Part shown: positions 28,103 through 36,984 of the stretch, piece by piece | Layout: each line of letters starts with the position of its first letter | Numbering within the stretch: position 1 is the stretch's first letter | NCBI RefSeq assembly: GCF_007665395.1 | Contig: NZ_VDND01000005.1 | Span: 186,001-250,000, forward strand | DNA: 64,000 bases | DNA from: Pseudomonas oryzihabitans | GTDB lineage: Bacteria; Pseudomonadota; Gammaproteobacteria; Pseudomonadales; Pseudomonadaceae | Direction: 5' to 3' | Program-made: the position numbers and the translations under genes | Notes under the pieces: model-generated | Told to the model about the DNA's origin: nothing | The model's input: only the letters and a program-made list of their open reading frames with translations | Databases searched by the model: none

Positions 28103-28437
28103 GAGCTTCTCCTGGGGTTATTGTTCTTGTGTAAGGCCGCCTGAATATTTATGCTTGCCTGATTTTTAATTCAGACTCCGCCTGTTCCAGGGGGAAGTCA
28201 AGCGCCTTTTCATTGCCGCGCTGCCGAATGCCTATCGCTCAGCAAACCTCAGCCAGACCGGTATCCACGTCTGGCGGCAAAGCCCTGGACGCCATTTTCG
28301 CCTATTGACGACCTCCCGGATTGGGGTCTAAATGATAAATATATTTTCAGTGACGAATAAATATTCATAAGACGCCCACTGAAACCTCGGCAGGCGTCTG
28401 TTCCATCGCAGCTTCGGATACCCGAGGGGGTCGCCTG
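28103..28437. promoter_or_regulatory. Divergent control region of the polyol cluster with AT-rich operator-like repeats
   Basis: This 335-bp gap separates the ABC-importer operon (minus) from the transketolase operon (plus) and has no gene. It holds markedly AT-rich patches. GAATATTTAT (28143-28152) is the exact reverse complement of ATAAATATTC (28357-28366). ATAAATATATTTTC (28335-28348) is a looser third copy. Such inverted sites near both promoters are what a SorC/DeoR-type regulator would be expected to use. The middle 28190-28320 shows nothing recognisable. Confidence 0.6.
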
Positions 28438-29274
28438 ATGAATCCGTTCCAGTACGACGTCGCGCAGATTCGCGAAAAGGCCCGGCTGATCCGCCGGCGC
28501 GTCATCCAGCTCAACGCCGCCTCTCCCGCGGGCGGCCACACCGGGGCGGACCTGTCGGAGACCGACATCCTCGCCACCCTCTACTTCCGCCTGCTCGACG
28601 TCGCCCCGGAACGCCTTGCCGATCCCCAACGCGACATCTACATCCAGAGCAAGGGCCATGGCGTGGGCGGGCTCTACTGCTGCCTGGCCGAAGCCGGCTA
28701 CTTCCCGCCGGAATGGCTCGACAGCTACCAGCACTTCGATTCCCACCTGCCGGGCCATCCCGTGCGGCAGAAGACCCCCGGCATCGAACTCAACACCGGC
28801 GCCCTCGGCCACGGCCTGCCGGTGGCCACCGGCATCGCCCTGGCCGCCCAGCGCGAAGGCAGTCCGCGGCGCGTCTATGTGCTGACCGGCGACGGCGAAC
28901 TGGGTGAGGGCTCCAACTGGGAGTCGGCGCTGACCGCCGCCAAGTACCGGCTGGACAACCTGACGGTGATCGTCGACCACAACCGCCTGCAACTGGCCGG
29001 CCCGACTGCCGAGATCCTGCCGCTGGAGCCCCTGGCCGAGAAGTGGCGCGCCTTCGGCTTCCACGTGGTCGAGTGCGACGGCAATGATGTCGCCCAGCTG
29101 GTGGAGAATCTGGAGGCCCTGCGCGAGCACCGTGGCCAACCCCAGGTGTTGATCGCCAACACCGTGAAAGGCAAGGGGGTTTCCTTCATCGAGGGCAAAC
29201 CCGAATGGCACCACCGGGTGCCCAAGGGCGACGAGATCGCCGCTGCACTGAAGGAGCTCGACCATGGCCACTGA
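28438..29274 (+). CDS. Transketolase-like N-terminal subunit (TPP-binding)
   Basis: A 278-residue protein equal to the thiamine-diphosphate/Mg-binding third of transketolase. The TPP motif is GDGELGEGSNWE with the distal Asn of VDHNRLQ; other visible elements are SKGHGVGGLY and the substrate-side GALGHGLPVATG. Full transketolases are about 660 residues; here the enzyme is split in two genes with an 11-bp overlap, a known arrangement in some bacteria and archaea, including apulose-4-phosphate transketolase AptA/AptB. It probably acts on a phosphorylated ketose made by the neighbouring kinase. Confidence 0.92.
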   Translation: MNPFQYDVAQIREKARLIRRRVIQLNAASPAGGHTGADLSETDILATLYFRLLDVAPERLADPQRDIYIQSKGHGVGGLYCCLAEAGYFPPEWLDSYQHFDSHLPGHPVRQKTPGIELNTGALGHGLPVATGIALAAQREGSPRRVYVLTGDGELGEGSNWESALTAAKYRLDNLTVIVDHNRLQLAGPTAEILPLEPLAEKWRAFGFHVVECDGNDVAQLVENLEALREHRGQPQVLIANTVKGKGVSFIEGKPEWHHRVPKGDEIAAALKELDHGH

Positions 29275-30220
29275 TACCCAGACCCCGGGCGAAGCCCATC
29301 TCGCCAGCGTCATGGTCGAGGCCTTCATCGCCGCGGTGGACGCCGGCGTCGACCTGGTACCGGTGGTGAGCGATTCCACCTCCACGGCCAAGATCGGCCC
29401 CTTCGTCAAACGCTTCCCCGAGCGTCTGGTCAACGTCGGCATCGCCGAGCAGACCCTGGTCGGGGTGGCCGCCGGCCTGGGCCTCGCCGGCAAGGTGGCG
29501 GTGACCTGCAATGCCGCGCCCTTCCTGATCTCCCGCGCCAACGAGCAGGTCAAGGTGGACGTCTGCTACAACAGGTCCAACGTCAAGATGTTCGGCCTCA
29601 ATGCCGGGACCAGCTACGGACCCCTGGCCAGCACTCACCACAGCCTCGACGACATCGCCGTGATGCGCGGCTTCGGCAATGTGGAAATCTATGCCCCGGC
29701 CGACGGCAGCGAGTGCCGGCAGATCGTCGAGCATGCCCTGGCCCACGACGGCCCGGTCTACATCCGCCTGGACGGCAAGGCGCTGCCCGATCTGCACGGT
29801 CCCGACTATCGCTTCGTGCCCGGCCAGGTCGATGTGCTGCGCCAGGGCCATGACGTCAGCCTGGTGGCCTTGGGCTCGGTGGTGCACGAGGCGGTGGACG
29901 CCGCCCGGCAACTGGCCGAGCAGGGCGTGAGCGCCCAGGTGATCAACCTGTCGTCGATCCGCCCGTTGCAGCGCGAGGTCTTGCTGAAGGCCCTCTGCGC
30001 CGCCCGCGGTGGCGTGGTCACGGTGGAAGAGCACAATGCCAACGGTGGCGTGGGCAGCCTGGTGGCCGAGGTGATGGCCGAGGCGGCCCTGGGGATTCCG
30101 CTGATCCGCCTGGGCATCGCCGACGGTGAATACGCCTCCGCCGGAGCCCGCGGGCCGACCCGCGCCAAGCACGGCATCGATGCCGCTGGTATCGTCGCTG
30201 CGGTCCAGCGCCTGCGCTGA
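29264..30220 (+). CDS. Transketolase-like C-terminal subunit (pyrimidine-binding and C domains)
   Basis: A 318-residue partner of the preceding gene. The pyrimidine-binding domain contains RLVNVGIAEQTLVGVAAGL, with the catalytic Glu of IAEQ that activates TPP, and the C-terminal transketolase domain follows (VSLVALGSVVHEAVDAA; GVVTVEEHNANGGVGS). The resemblance is to split transketolases and DXS-like C-terminal halves. The 11-bp overlap with the N-subunit gene implies coupled translation and a stoichiometric complex. Confidence 0.92.
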   Translation: MATDTQTPGEAHLASVMVEAFIAAVDAGVDLVPVVSDSTSTAKIGPFVKRFPERLVNVGIAEQTLVGVAAGLGLAGKVAVTCNAAPFLISRANEQVKVDVCYNRSNVKMFGLNAGTSYGPLASTHHSLDDIAVMRGFGNVEIYAPADGSECRQIVEHALAHDGPVYIRLDGKALPDLHGPDYRFVPGQVDVLRQGHDVSLVALGSVVHEAVDAARQLAEQGVSAQVINLSSIRPLQREVLLKALCAARGGVVTVEEHNANGGVGSLVAEVMAEAALGIPLIRLGIADGEYASAGARGPTRAKHGIDAAGIVAAVQRLR

Positions 30221-30255
30221 GCCGGGCGGTAGCGGAACAACAACAAGGAGCTGCC

Positions 30256-31728
30256 ATGGCCGCCGAGCCGCTGATCCTCGCCCTCGACGAGGGCACCACC
30301 AATGCCAAGGCGATCCTGGTGGATCGCGCCGGCCGCGTCGTGGCCCGCGGCTCCCGGCCACTCACCGTCGAGCATCCGCACCCCGGCCATGCCGAGCAGG
30401 ATCCCCTGGCCATCTGGCAGGCCTTGCAGGGCGCCATCGGTGACTGCCTGGCCCAGACGAATGCGCCCCTGGCGGCCATCGCCATCAGCAACCAGCGCGA
30501 ATCCGCGCTGGCTTGGGAGCGCGCCAGCGGCCAGTTGCTCGGTCCGCTGGTGAGCTGGCAGTGCAAGAGATCCCAACCCCAGTGCGAGGCCCTGCAGGCC
30601 GCCGGCCATGGCGAGCTGATCCGGCAGCGCAGCGGCCTGGCGCTGGATCCGATGTTTTCCGCTGGCAAGTGGCGCTGGCTGCTCGACCAGGTCCCCGAGG
30701 GCATGGCCCGCGCCGCCGCCGGCGAGATCTGCCTGGGTACCGTGGACAGCTGGCTGCTCTGGCAACTCAGTGGCGGTGCCAGCTTTCTCATCGACGCGGC
30801 CAACGCCGCCCGTACCCAGTTGCTCGACCTGCGTGGTGGCGACTGGGATCCGCAACTGCTGAATCTGTTCGGCATCCCCCGGGCGGCGCTGCCGGAGATC
30901 CGCCCCAGCGCCGGCTGCTTCGGCGAGACCCGGGCCCAGGGTCCGCTGCCGGCGGGCCTGCCGATCCTCGCCATGATCGGCGACTCCCATGCGGCGCTGT
31001 TCGGCCAGGGCGGATTCGTCCCCGGCAAGGTCAAGGCCACCCTGGGTACCGGTTCCTCGCTGATGACGCCCATCGCCGCGCCGGTGGTCTCCGCCCATGG
31101 CCTGGCCACCACCCTGGCCTGGCGCCTGGGCGAGACCCCGACCTACGCCCTGGAAGGCAATATCGTCCACACCGGCGCCGCCGTAAGCTGGACGGCGCGC
31201 CTGCTGGGCGGCGCCGGCGAGCTTACGGCCCTGGCCGCCGAAGCCGCGGCACTGCCGGACAATGGCGGCGTCTACTTCGTCCCGGCGCTCGGGGGGCTCG
31301 GTGCGCCGCACTGGCGCGCCGAGGCGCGGGGGCTGTTTTGCGGTCTCAGCGAGACGTGCGGCCGAGCGCACCTGATGCGGGCGGCGCTGGAGGCCATCGC
31401 CTACCAGATTCGCGACGTCTTCGACGCCATGCAGCAGGACAGCCCGACGCCCCTGGACGAACTCTGGGTGGACGGCGGCGCCACGCGCAACGAATGGCTG
31501 CTGCAATTCCAGGCCGATCTGTTGCAGCGCCCGGTGATCTGCAGCCTGTCGCCGGAGGTCTCGGCGCTGGGCGCGGCCCATCTGGCCGGCCATGCCCTGG
31601 GCTGGTGGCAGGACGCCGCGGCCCTGGCCGATCTGGAACGCCCGCGGCGCCGCTATGAGCCTCGTGCCAATGCCGTGCCGGAGTTGTATGCCGGCTGGCA
31701 ACAGGCGCTGGCGCGGACGCTGCGGTAA
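30256..31728 (+). CDS. FGGY-family carbohydrate kinase
   Basis: A 490-residue two-domain kinase with the ASKHA phosphate-1 motif at the N-terminus (ALDEGTTNAKAILVD), TLGTGSSLMTP and the FGGY C-terminal signature region (ELWVDGGATRNEWLLQFQADLL in parts). The DEGTT opening is glycerol-kinase-like, but xylulo/ribulo/erythritol kinases of this family look similar. AAGGAG lies 6 bases before the ATG. Being downstream of the split transketolase, it most likely phosphorylates the ketose formed by the SDRs, and the product then enters the pentose phosphate pool. The substrate is not decided by sequence alone. Confidence 0.92.
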   Translation: MAAEPLILALDEGTTNAKAILVDRAGRVVARGSRPLTVEHPHPGHAEQDPLAIWQALQGAIGDCLAQTNAPLAAIAISNQRESALAWERASGQLLGPLVSWQCKRSQPQCEALQAAGHGELIRQRSGLALDPMFSAGKWRWLLDQVPEGMARAAAGEICLGTVDSWLLWQLSGGASFLIDAANAARTQLLDLRGGDWDPQLLNLFGIPRAALPEIRPSAGCFGETRAQGPLPAGLPILAMIGDSHAALFGQGGFVPGKVKATLGTGSSLMTPIAAPVVSAHGLATTLAWRLGETPTYALEGNIVHTGAAVSWTARLLGGAGELTALAAEAAALPDNGGVYFVPALGGLGAPHWRAEARGLFCGLSETCGRAHLMRAALEAIAYQIRDVFDAMQQDSPTPLDELWVDGGATRNEWLLQFQADLLQRPVICSLSPEVSALGAAHLAGHALGWWQDAAALADLERPRRRYEPRANAVPELYAGWQQALARTLR

Positions 31729-31734
31729 AGACCC

Positions 31735-32404
31735 TAGGTCGGGTTGAGACGGCTTTATCGTCGAAGCCCAACAACGCGGATTCGATCTGGGCACCGTTGG
31801 GCTTCGCTGCGCTCAGCCCAACCTACGGGCCAGCGTAGCGTGGAAAACGGCGCAGCCTTTTCCAATGGGGCATCGCGACGAGGTGCTGCCCTCACCCCAA
31901 CCCTCTCCCGAGGGAGAGGGGGCTAGACCGTAGGTTGGGTTGAGACGGCTTTATCGTCGAAGCCCAACGATGCGCATTCGATCCGGGCACCGTTGGGCTT
32001 CGCTGCGCTCAGCCCAACCTACGGGCCAGCGTAGCGTGGAAAACGGCGCAGCCTTTTCCACTGGGATACCGTGGTGAGGCGCGCCCTCACCCCATCCCTC
32101 TCCCCGAGGCAGAGGAGGCTAGACCGTAGGTTGGGTTGAGACGGCTCCATCGCCGAAGCCCAACAATGCGGATTCGAGCCGGGCACCGTTGGGCTTCGCT
32201 GCGCTCTGCCCAACCTACGGGCCACGTAGCGTGGAAAACGGCGCAGCCTTTTCCACTGGAGCATCGTGACGAGGCGCTGCCCTCACCCCAACCCTCTCCC
32301 CGAGGGAGAGGGGGCTAGACCGTAGCTTGGGTTGAGACGGCTCTATCCTCGAAGCCCAACGCTGAGGCACCGTTGGGCTTCGCGGCGCTCAGCCCAACCT
32401 ACGG
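31735..32404. repeat. Composite tandem repeat array, about 196-bp period
   Basis: Units start with GTAGGTTGGGTTGAGACGG at 31930 and 32126, with a variant at 32322 (GTAGCTTGGG) and an abbreviated first copy near 31735. Each full unit joins three parts. The first is a roughly 90-bp palindrome GTTGGGTTGAG...GAAGCCCAAC plus GTTGGGCTTCGCTGCGCTC/AGCCCAACCTAC. The second is a conserved linker GCGTAGCGTGGAAAACGGCG. The third is a CCCTCACCCCA / CCCTCTCCC-GAGGGAGAGGG hairpin. The fourth copy stops after the palindrome. Its components recur separately at 4938-5374 and 56436-56980. No coding function. Confidence 0.92.
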
Positions 32405-32423
32405 CGGCCCTGTGGCGTCTGGC

Positions 32424-34214
32424 TCAGGTCGGCAACGTCATGAAGATCTGGGTGCCCTGGCCGGGGCGCGATACCACGCCGATGCGGCCACCGTGCTGGC
32501 GGATGATTTCCTTGCACAGCGCCAGGCCCAGGCCGGCGCCGCCCTTCTGGCTGCCGATCTGCACGAAGGGTTCGAACACCCGGCCCTGCTGGGCATAGGC
32601 GATGCCTTCGCCGTTGTCCTGCACCGCCATCAGCAGCTGGTCGTTCTGGCGCAGGGCCTGGATGACGATGCGGCCGCCCGCCGGGGTGTGACGCAGGGCA
32701 TTGCTCAGCAGGTTGTCGAACACCCGCGCCAATTGCTTGGGGTCCAGGCTGACCCGCGGCAGCGGCGTGTGCAGCAACTCCACGCTCAATTCGACATCGC
32801 GCTCGCGGGCCTCGTCGGCATGGCGGGCCCGCGCCTCTTCCAGCAGGTCGCCGATCTCGCTGGGCAGTTTTTCCGGGCGCTGCAGGCCGCTCTGGTGGCG
32901 GGAATAGTCCAGCAGGTCGTTGATCAGTTGCACCAGGCGATGGGTTTCCTCGTCCACCGTCTGCAGCAGATAGGCCTCGCGGGACTCCGGTGCCACCTTC
33001 AGGCGCTCGCGCAGCAGACCGAAGGCCATGTGCATGCCGGTGACCGGGGTACGCAGTTCGTGGGAGGCGCGCAGGACGAATTCGTTGCGCACCCGGTCGA
33101 AGGCGCGCTGCTCGGTGACATCGCGCAGCACCATAAGCGCACCCACGCTGCGACCGTCGGCGTGGTTCACCGGCGTCAGGCTCCAGGCCAGCAGGCGGAT
33201 CTCGTCGTCGACGCGGATCTCCAGGTCTTCGGGCGCCGCATCCAAGGCGCCGCCGGCCAGCACCCGCTGCACGCTGGCCTCGATCTCCGGTCGCTCCAGC
33301 GCGGCGATCAGGGACTCGCCCAGGTGGTTCTCGTTCCAGCCGAGCTGGCGGCAGGCCACCGGATTGGCGTGCTCGATGTTGCCCTGGGGGTCGAGGATCA
33401 CCAGGCCGTAGTCGATGCTGTCGAGCACCGCCTGCAGGCGCCGCTGGCCGGCCACCAGGGCCTCCACATTGGTCTGGCTGAGGCGGTGCAGGGCCTGGGC
33501 CATGTTGCCGAAGCGGCGGCTGAGCAGGGTGAATTCGGCGATCTGCGAGGTGGGCAGCTGGACGTCGAAGTTGCCCTGGCTGATGCGTTCGGCGGCCTTG
33601 GCCAGGCCGTCGATGGGGCCGGTGAAGCGCTTGGCGATGCCGTTGGCGGTGACCACGCCGGTGACCAGGATGGCCACGCCGATCATGGCCAGCAGCAGGG
33701 CGATGATCACCGCGCGGTCGTGGGCCTCGTCCTGCATGCGCTCCAGGGTCACCACATAGCTTTTCTGCAGGTCGTAGATGCGGTTGCGCAGCTCGTTGAG
33801 GGTTTCCTGGAAGCCCGGATCGGCGCGCAGCTGGGCATAGCCTGCCGGGGGTGACTGCAGGTATTCGGCGAAGCGCTCGTAGCGGCGCTTGACGTCTTCC
33901 AGCACCGCCAGTTGCTCGGGCTTGCGCATCTCGCCCTGGACCCGCTGCAGATACTGCTCGAAGCGTTCCTGGGCCGCTGCCAGGGACTGCGCATCCGGGG
34001 CGCCGTCGAGCATCTGGAACAGGCTGTTGCTCAGCTCCTGGCGCATGTTCAGCGTCAGGTTGATGAAGTCGAGGTTGCTACGCGTCTGGACGCTCTGCTC
34101 GCGAGCGAGGTGGAGGACGCTCACCAGCCCCACCAGCAGCCCGATGAGGGCCACGGCGATCAGGGCGGAGATGCTGAGGAAGAGGCGGGTGTGCAGCTTG
34201 ATCGGCAGTTTCAT
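32424..34214 (-). CDS. kinB: Sensor histidine kinase KinB
   Basis: A 596-residue inner-membrane kinase/phosphatase partnering AlgB. It has TM1 (about 9-36), a periplasmic helical sensor, TM2 (about 168-190), HAMP, a PAS domain (about 258-370, VLDSIDYGLVILDPQGNIEHANP), and HisKA with H385 in ASHELRTPVTG, the same number as the P. aeruginosa KinB phospho-acceptor. HATPase_c follows with DNGEGI and GGAGLGLALCKEII. In P. aeruginosa KinB acts largely as an AlgB phosphatase and links acid/quorum and alginate control. Its ATG overlaps the algB stop in ATGA, so algB-kinB is one operon. Confidence 0.95.
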   Translation of the reverse strand: MKLPIKLHTRLFLSISALIAVALIGLLVGLVSVLHLAREQSVQTRSNLDFINLTLNMRQELSNSLFQMLDGAPDAQSLAAAQERFEQYLQRVQGEMRKPEQLAVLEDVKRRYERFAEYLQSPPAGYAQLRADPGFQETLNELRNRIYDLQKSYVVTLERMQDEAHDRAVIIALLLAMIGVAILVTGVVTANGIAKRFTGPIDGLAKAAERISQGNFDVQLPTSQIAEFTLLSRRFGNMAQALHRLSQTNVEALVAGQRRLQAVLDSIDYGLVILDPQGNIEHANPVACRQLGWNENHLGESLIAALERPEIEASVQRVLAGGALDAAPEDLEIRVDDEIRLLAWSLTPVNHADGRSVGALMVLRDVTEQRAFDRVRNEFVLRASHELRTPVTGMHMAFGLLRERLKVAPESREAYLLQTVDEETHRLVQLINDLLDYSRHQSGLQRPEKLPSEIGDLLEEARARHADEARERDVELSVELLHTPLPRVSLDPKQLARVFDNLLSNALRHTPAGGRIVIQALRQNDQLLMAVQDNGEGIAYAQQGRVFEPFVQIGSQKGGAGLGLALCKEIIRQHGGRIGVVSRPGQGTQIFMTLPT

Positions 34215-35560
34215 AGCCCGTACTGCTTGCGTTTTCGATAGAGCGTGGAGGCGTCGATACCCAGGGTCTTGGCCGCCTGGTCGAGGGTCTCGCTGGTGGC
34301 CATCACCGCGGCGATGTGCGCCCGCTCCAGGGCTTCCAGACTCAGCGCCTCACCGACCCGCGGCGCGCTGGCGGCGCTGGCGGTGGCCGGGCCATCGCCC
34401 AGGCCCAGGTGATTGACGTCCACCAGGTCCTGGCCGCAGATGATGCTGGCGCGCTCGATGACGTTGCGCAGCTCGCGAACGTTGCCCGGCCAGTCGTAGC
34501 TGCGCAGGGCGTCCAGCGCCGCCTCGCTGAAGCCGTGGGCGGGTCGGTTGTAGTCCTTGACGAAGCGGGCGAGGAAGCGCTCGGCCAGGTCGACGATGTC
34601 TTCCTTGCGTTCACGCAGCGGCGGCAGGTTGAGCACGATGACGTTGAGGCGATAGAGCAGGTCTTCGCGGAATTCGTTTTCCGCCACCATCTGTTCCAGG
34701 TTGCGGTTGGTGGCGGCGAGGATGCGCACGTCGGCGCGGCGGGTCACCGGATCGCCGACGCGCTCGTATTCCTTGTCCTGGATGAATCTCAGCAGCTTGG
34801 GCTGCAGCGCCAGGGGGAAATCGCCGATCTCGTCGAGGAAGAGGGTACCGCCATCAGCTTGGCTGACCCGGCCGAGGGTGCTCTCGCTGGCCCCGGTGAA
34901 GGCGCCGCGGGTATGGCCGAACATCTCGCTTTCCATCAGGTCGGCGGACAGCGACGGACAGTTGATGGTGACGAAGGTCTTCTTGGCGCGGCGGCTCCAG
35001 GCATGGATGGCGCGCGCCAGTTCGCCCTTGCCCGAGCCCGATTCACCGAGGATCAGCACGTTGGCATCGGTGGTGGCGACCTGCCGGGCGGTTTCCAGGA
35101 TGCCCATCATCGCCGGGCTGCGCGAATCGAGGCCGGCGCTGGACTTGCGCACCTCGCCTTCGAGGGCTTCCAGCCGCGCGGAGAGCTGGCGGAATTCCAG
35201 CTGCTTGGCGGCGGCCATGCGCAACTGGTCCGGACTGCAGGGTTTCACCAGGTAGTCGGCGGCGCCGGCCTGCATGGCATCCACCGCGGTGTCGATGGCC
35301 GAATGGGCGGTAACGATCACCACGCGCATCCAGGGCGCCTGGATGCGCATCTGCTGCAGCACGTCCAGGCCATTGTCCGCGCCCAGGCGCAGATCCAGGA
35401 AGCAGAGGTCGTAGACCTGCCGCAGCAGCAGGGCTTCGGCCTGGGCCGCACTGTTGGCCGTGGCGACGCTGTAGCCGGCGTCCTCCAGGCAGAAACGAAA
35501 GGTACGCAGGATGGCGGCTTCGTCGTCCACGAGCAGGATGCGACCGCTGGTTTGTTCCAT
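34211..35560 (-). CDS. algB: NtrC-family response regulator AlgB
   Basis: A 449-residue regulator, the exact length of P. aeruginosa AlgB. The receiver has the acceptor Asp at 56 (CFLDLRLG) and the Lys of LVKPCSPDQ. The AAA+ domain has Walker A GESGSGKGE, an intact GAFTGA loop for sigma-54 contact and Walker B GTLFLDEIGDF. The C-terminal Fis-type HTH ends STLYRKRKQYGL. The intact GAFTGA means it can in principle drive sigma-54 promoters, and one lies just upstream on the other strand (35938-35953). It is the first gene of algB-kinB. Confidence 0.96.
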   Translation of the reverse strand: MEQTSGRILLVDDEAAILRTFRFCLEDAGYSVATANSAAQAEALLLRQVYDLCFLDLRLGADNGLDVLQQMRIQAPWMRVVIVTAHSAIDTAVDAMQAGAADYLVKPCSPDQLRMAAAKQLEFRQLSARLEALEGEVRKSSAGLDSRSPAMMGILETARQVATTDANVLILGESGSGKGELARAIHAWSRRAKKTFVTINCPSLSADLMESEMFGHTRGAFTGASESTLGRVSQADGGTLFLDEIGDFPLALQPKLLRFIQDKEYERVGDPVTRRADVRILAATNRNLEQMVAENEFREDLLYRLNVIVLNLPPLRERKEDIVDLAERFLARFVKDYNRPAHGFSEAALDALRSYDWPGNVRELRNVIERASIICGQDLVDVNHLGLGDGPATASAASAPRVGEALSLEALERAHIAAVMATSETLDQAAKTLGIDASTLYRKRKQYGL

Positions 35561-35628
35561 GACGGAGAGACTCCAGGCCGAAAGGCCGAAACGCGCTAAA
35601 AGACCGAGCTGGCAGTTAGTCCATCATA

Positions 35629-35870
35629 CATCGTGCAAGTTGCAATCCGCAGGATCGATGGGGGAGGTGGTAAGGGGGGGGGGCGGCATCGTGCAGTTCG
35701 CAATCCGCTCGCTGAAATCGCCGGTAAAGGTGGCTTTTGCCCGGGCAGGAGGGGGCGACGAGGGGTTTTCGGCCGCTGCGCTGACCAGAGACCGTCCGTA
35801 GAGACGGCGCCAGCCCCATTGGCCATCATGCAAAACGCAATGCGTCGGGCGTTGCACCTTGCAAGGTGCA
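35629..35870. promoter_or_regulatory. Cluster of related operator-like motifs between algB and the small-protein operon
   Basis: Two 22-bp motifs, beginning CATCGTGCAAGTTGCAATCC (35629-35650) and CATCGTGCAGTTCGCAATCC (35687-35708), differ at three positions. A third relative, beginning CATCATGCAAAACGCAATGC, is at 35824-35845. A perfect 18-bp palindrome, TGCACCTTGCAAGGTGCA, sits at 35853-35870, some 70 bp before the sigma-54 -24 element. TGCA-N-TGCA-like symmetry recurs throughout. Spacing upstream of a sigma-54 promoter is typical for enhancer-binding-protein sites; the palindrome also resembles an NtrC site with one extra central base. No gene is seen in 35561-36003. Confidence 0.7.
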
Positions 35871-35937
35871 TGTCCGATAGCCCTCACCTGAAATCATAAG
35901 TCATTGTTTTATAATAAAAAATATCTTTTCGAAAAGC

Positions 35938-35953
35938 TGGCACGCAGTCTGCA
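35938..35953 (+). promoter_or_regulatory. Sigma-54 (RpoN) promoter, -24/-12 elements
   Basis: TGGCACGCAGTCTGCA has the diagnostic GG-N10-GC spacing (GG at 35939-35940, GC at 35951-35952) and a full TGGCAC -24 box. It is preceded by a very AT-rich tract (35903-35935) that could bend or bind IHF. It lies 50 bp before the ATG at 36004 on the same strand, and downstream of the palindromic operator cluster. Confidence 0.88.
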
Positions 35954-36003
35954 ATCTCCTTGGCAAGCCGGCCTTAGGGCCAACGGATTGCAGGAGAGAC
36001 CCG

Positions 36004-36258
36004 ATGATCAGCCAGACCCTTCGCAAGCACTTGGTAGGTACTGCGCTCTTCGCTTGCTTCGCCAGCGCCGCCGTCGCCGCTCCCCAGGGGCAGGACGTCA
36101 GCCGCGAACAAGCCCTCATCGCGTCCACTCGGATCGCTGCCCAGGCCATGGTGCCGGCAGCCAAGCCGTTGGCCAGCCAAGGTCGTGGGGAACTCAAAGC
36201 CATCCCGGCACAGTCCAATGGTGACCGCCTGGTGAAGCAGACCCGCTGGGTATTCTGA
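36004..36258 (+). CDS. Small secreted protein of unknown function, sigma-54 operon gene 1
   Basis: An 84-residue protein with a clear signal peptide (LVGTALFACFASAAVA, cleavage near AVAA-PQGQ, about residue 26). The mature part is short, Ala/Gln/Ser-rich and without cysteines (about 58 residues). No family is recognised. AGGAGA precedes the ATG. It sits directly behind the sigma-54 promoter and is followed after 4 bp by another small gene. The position next to algB suggests it is part of an envelope or alginate-linked response; that is inference from neighbourhood only. Confidence 0.75.
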   Translation: MISQTLRKHLVGTALFACFASAAVAAPQGQDVSREQALIASTRIAAQAMVPAAKPLASQGRGELKAIPAQSNGDRLVKQTRWVF

Positions 36259-36262
36259 GGTC

Positions 36263-36681
<419 letters not shown>

Positions 36682-36703
36682 TGCCGGACCTGTGAGCGCA
36701 ACA

Positions 36704-36730
36704 GGTCGCCGGTCGTGAAGACCGGCGACC
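36704..36730 (+). terminator. 11-bp perfect hairpin ending the sigma-54 small-protein operon
   Basis: GGTCGCCGGTC and GACCGGCGACC pair perfectly around a 5-base loop, 22 bp after the DUF1328 stop. There is no T-run (GAGGCTCTGT follows), so it may be a Rho-assisted terminator or a 3'-end stabiliser. The 36731-36984 stretch beyond it shows no gene. Confidence 0.65.
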
Positions 36731-36984
36731 GAGGCTCTGTCATCGAACTGCAGCCTTAGGCCGGTTCAATAGCAACCTCGAAGTCGTCCCGCACCACGGG
36801 ACGCGATGGCCACATGGTCGGGACGCTCTGCGGTATCGGGAGGGTTCCAAGAGTACAGGGAGTACTTTCGCACTCGCGGCGGACTGGGCTGGTTACGATT
36901 ACACCCCTGAATTCGAAAGGTATCGCCATTTGGCGCTACCGGCCGGCGTCAGGGGTGTCGTCGTTTGGGCATCGGAAAAATCGC

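Noticed and set aside
20054..31728. Polyol cluster as a recently transferred genomic island
   Set aside because: Coding G+C and codon use look like the neighbours, and there is no integrase, tRNA or direct repeat at its edges. Only short intergenic patches are AT-rich.
35670..35684. Run of G residues (TAAGGGGGGGGGGCGG) as a possible phase-variation tract
   Set aside because: It is intergenic, not inside or directly ahead of a start codon at promoter distance. It could vary in length, but there is no sequence evidence that it switches a gene.
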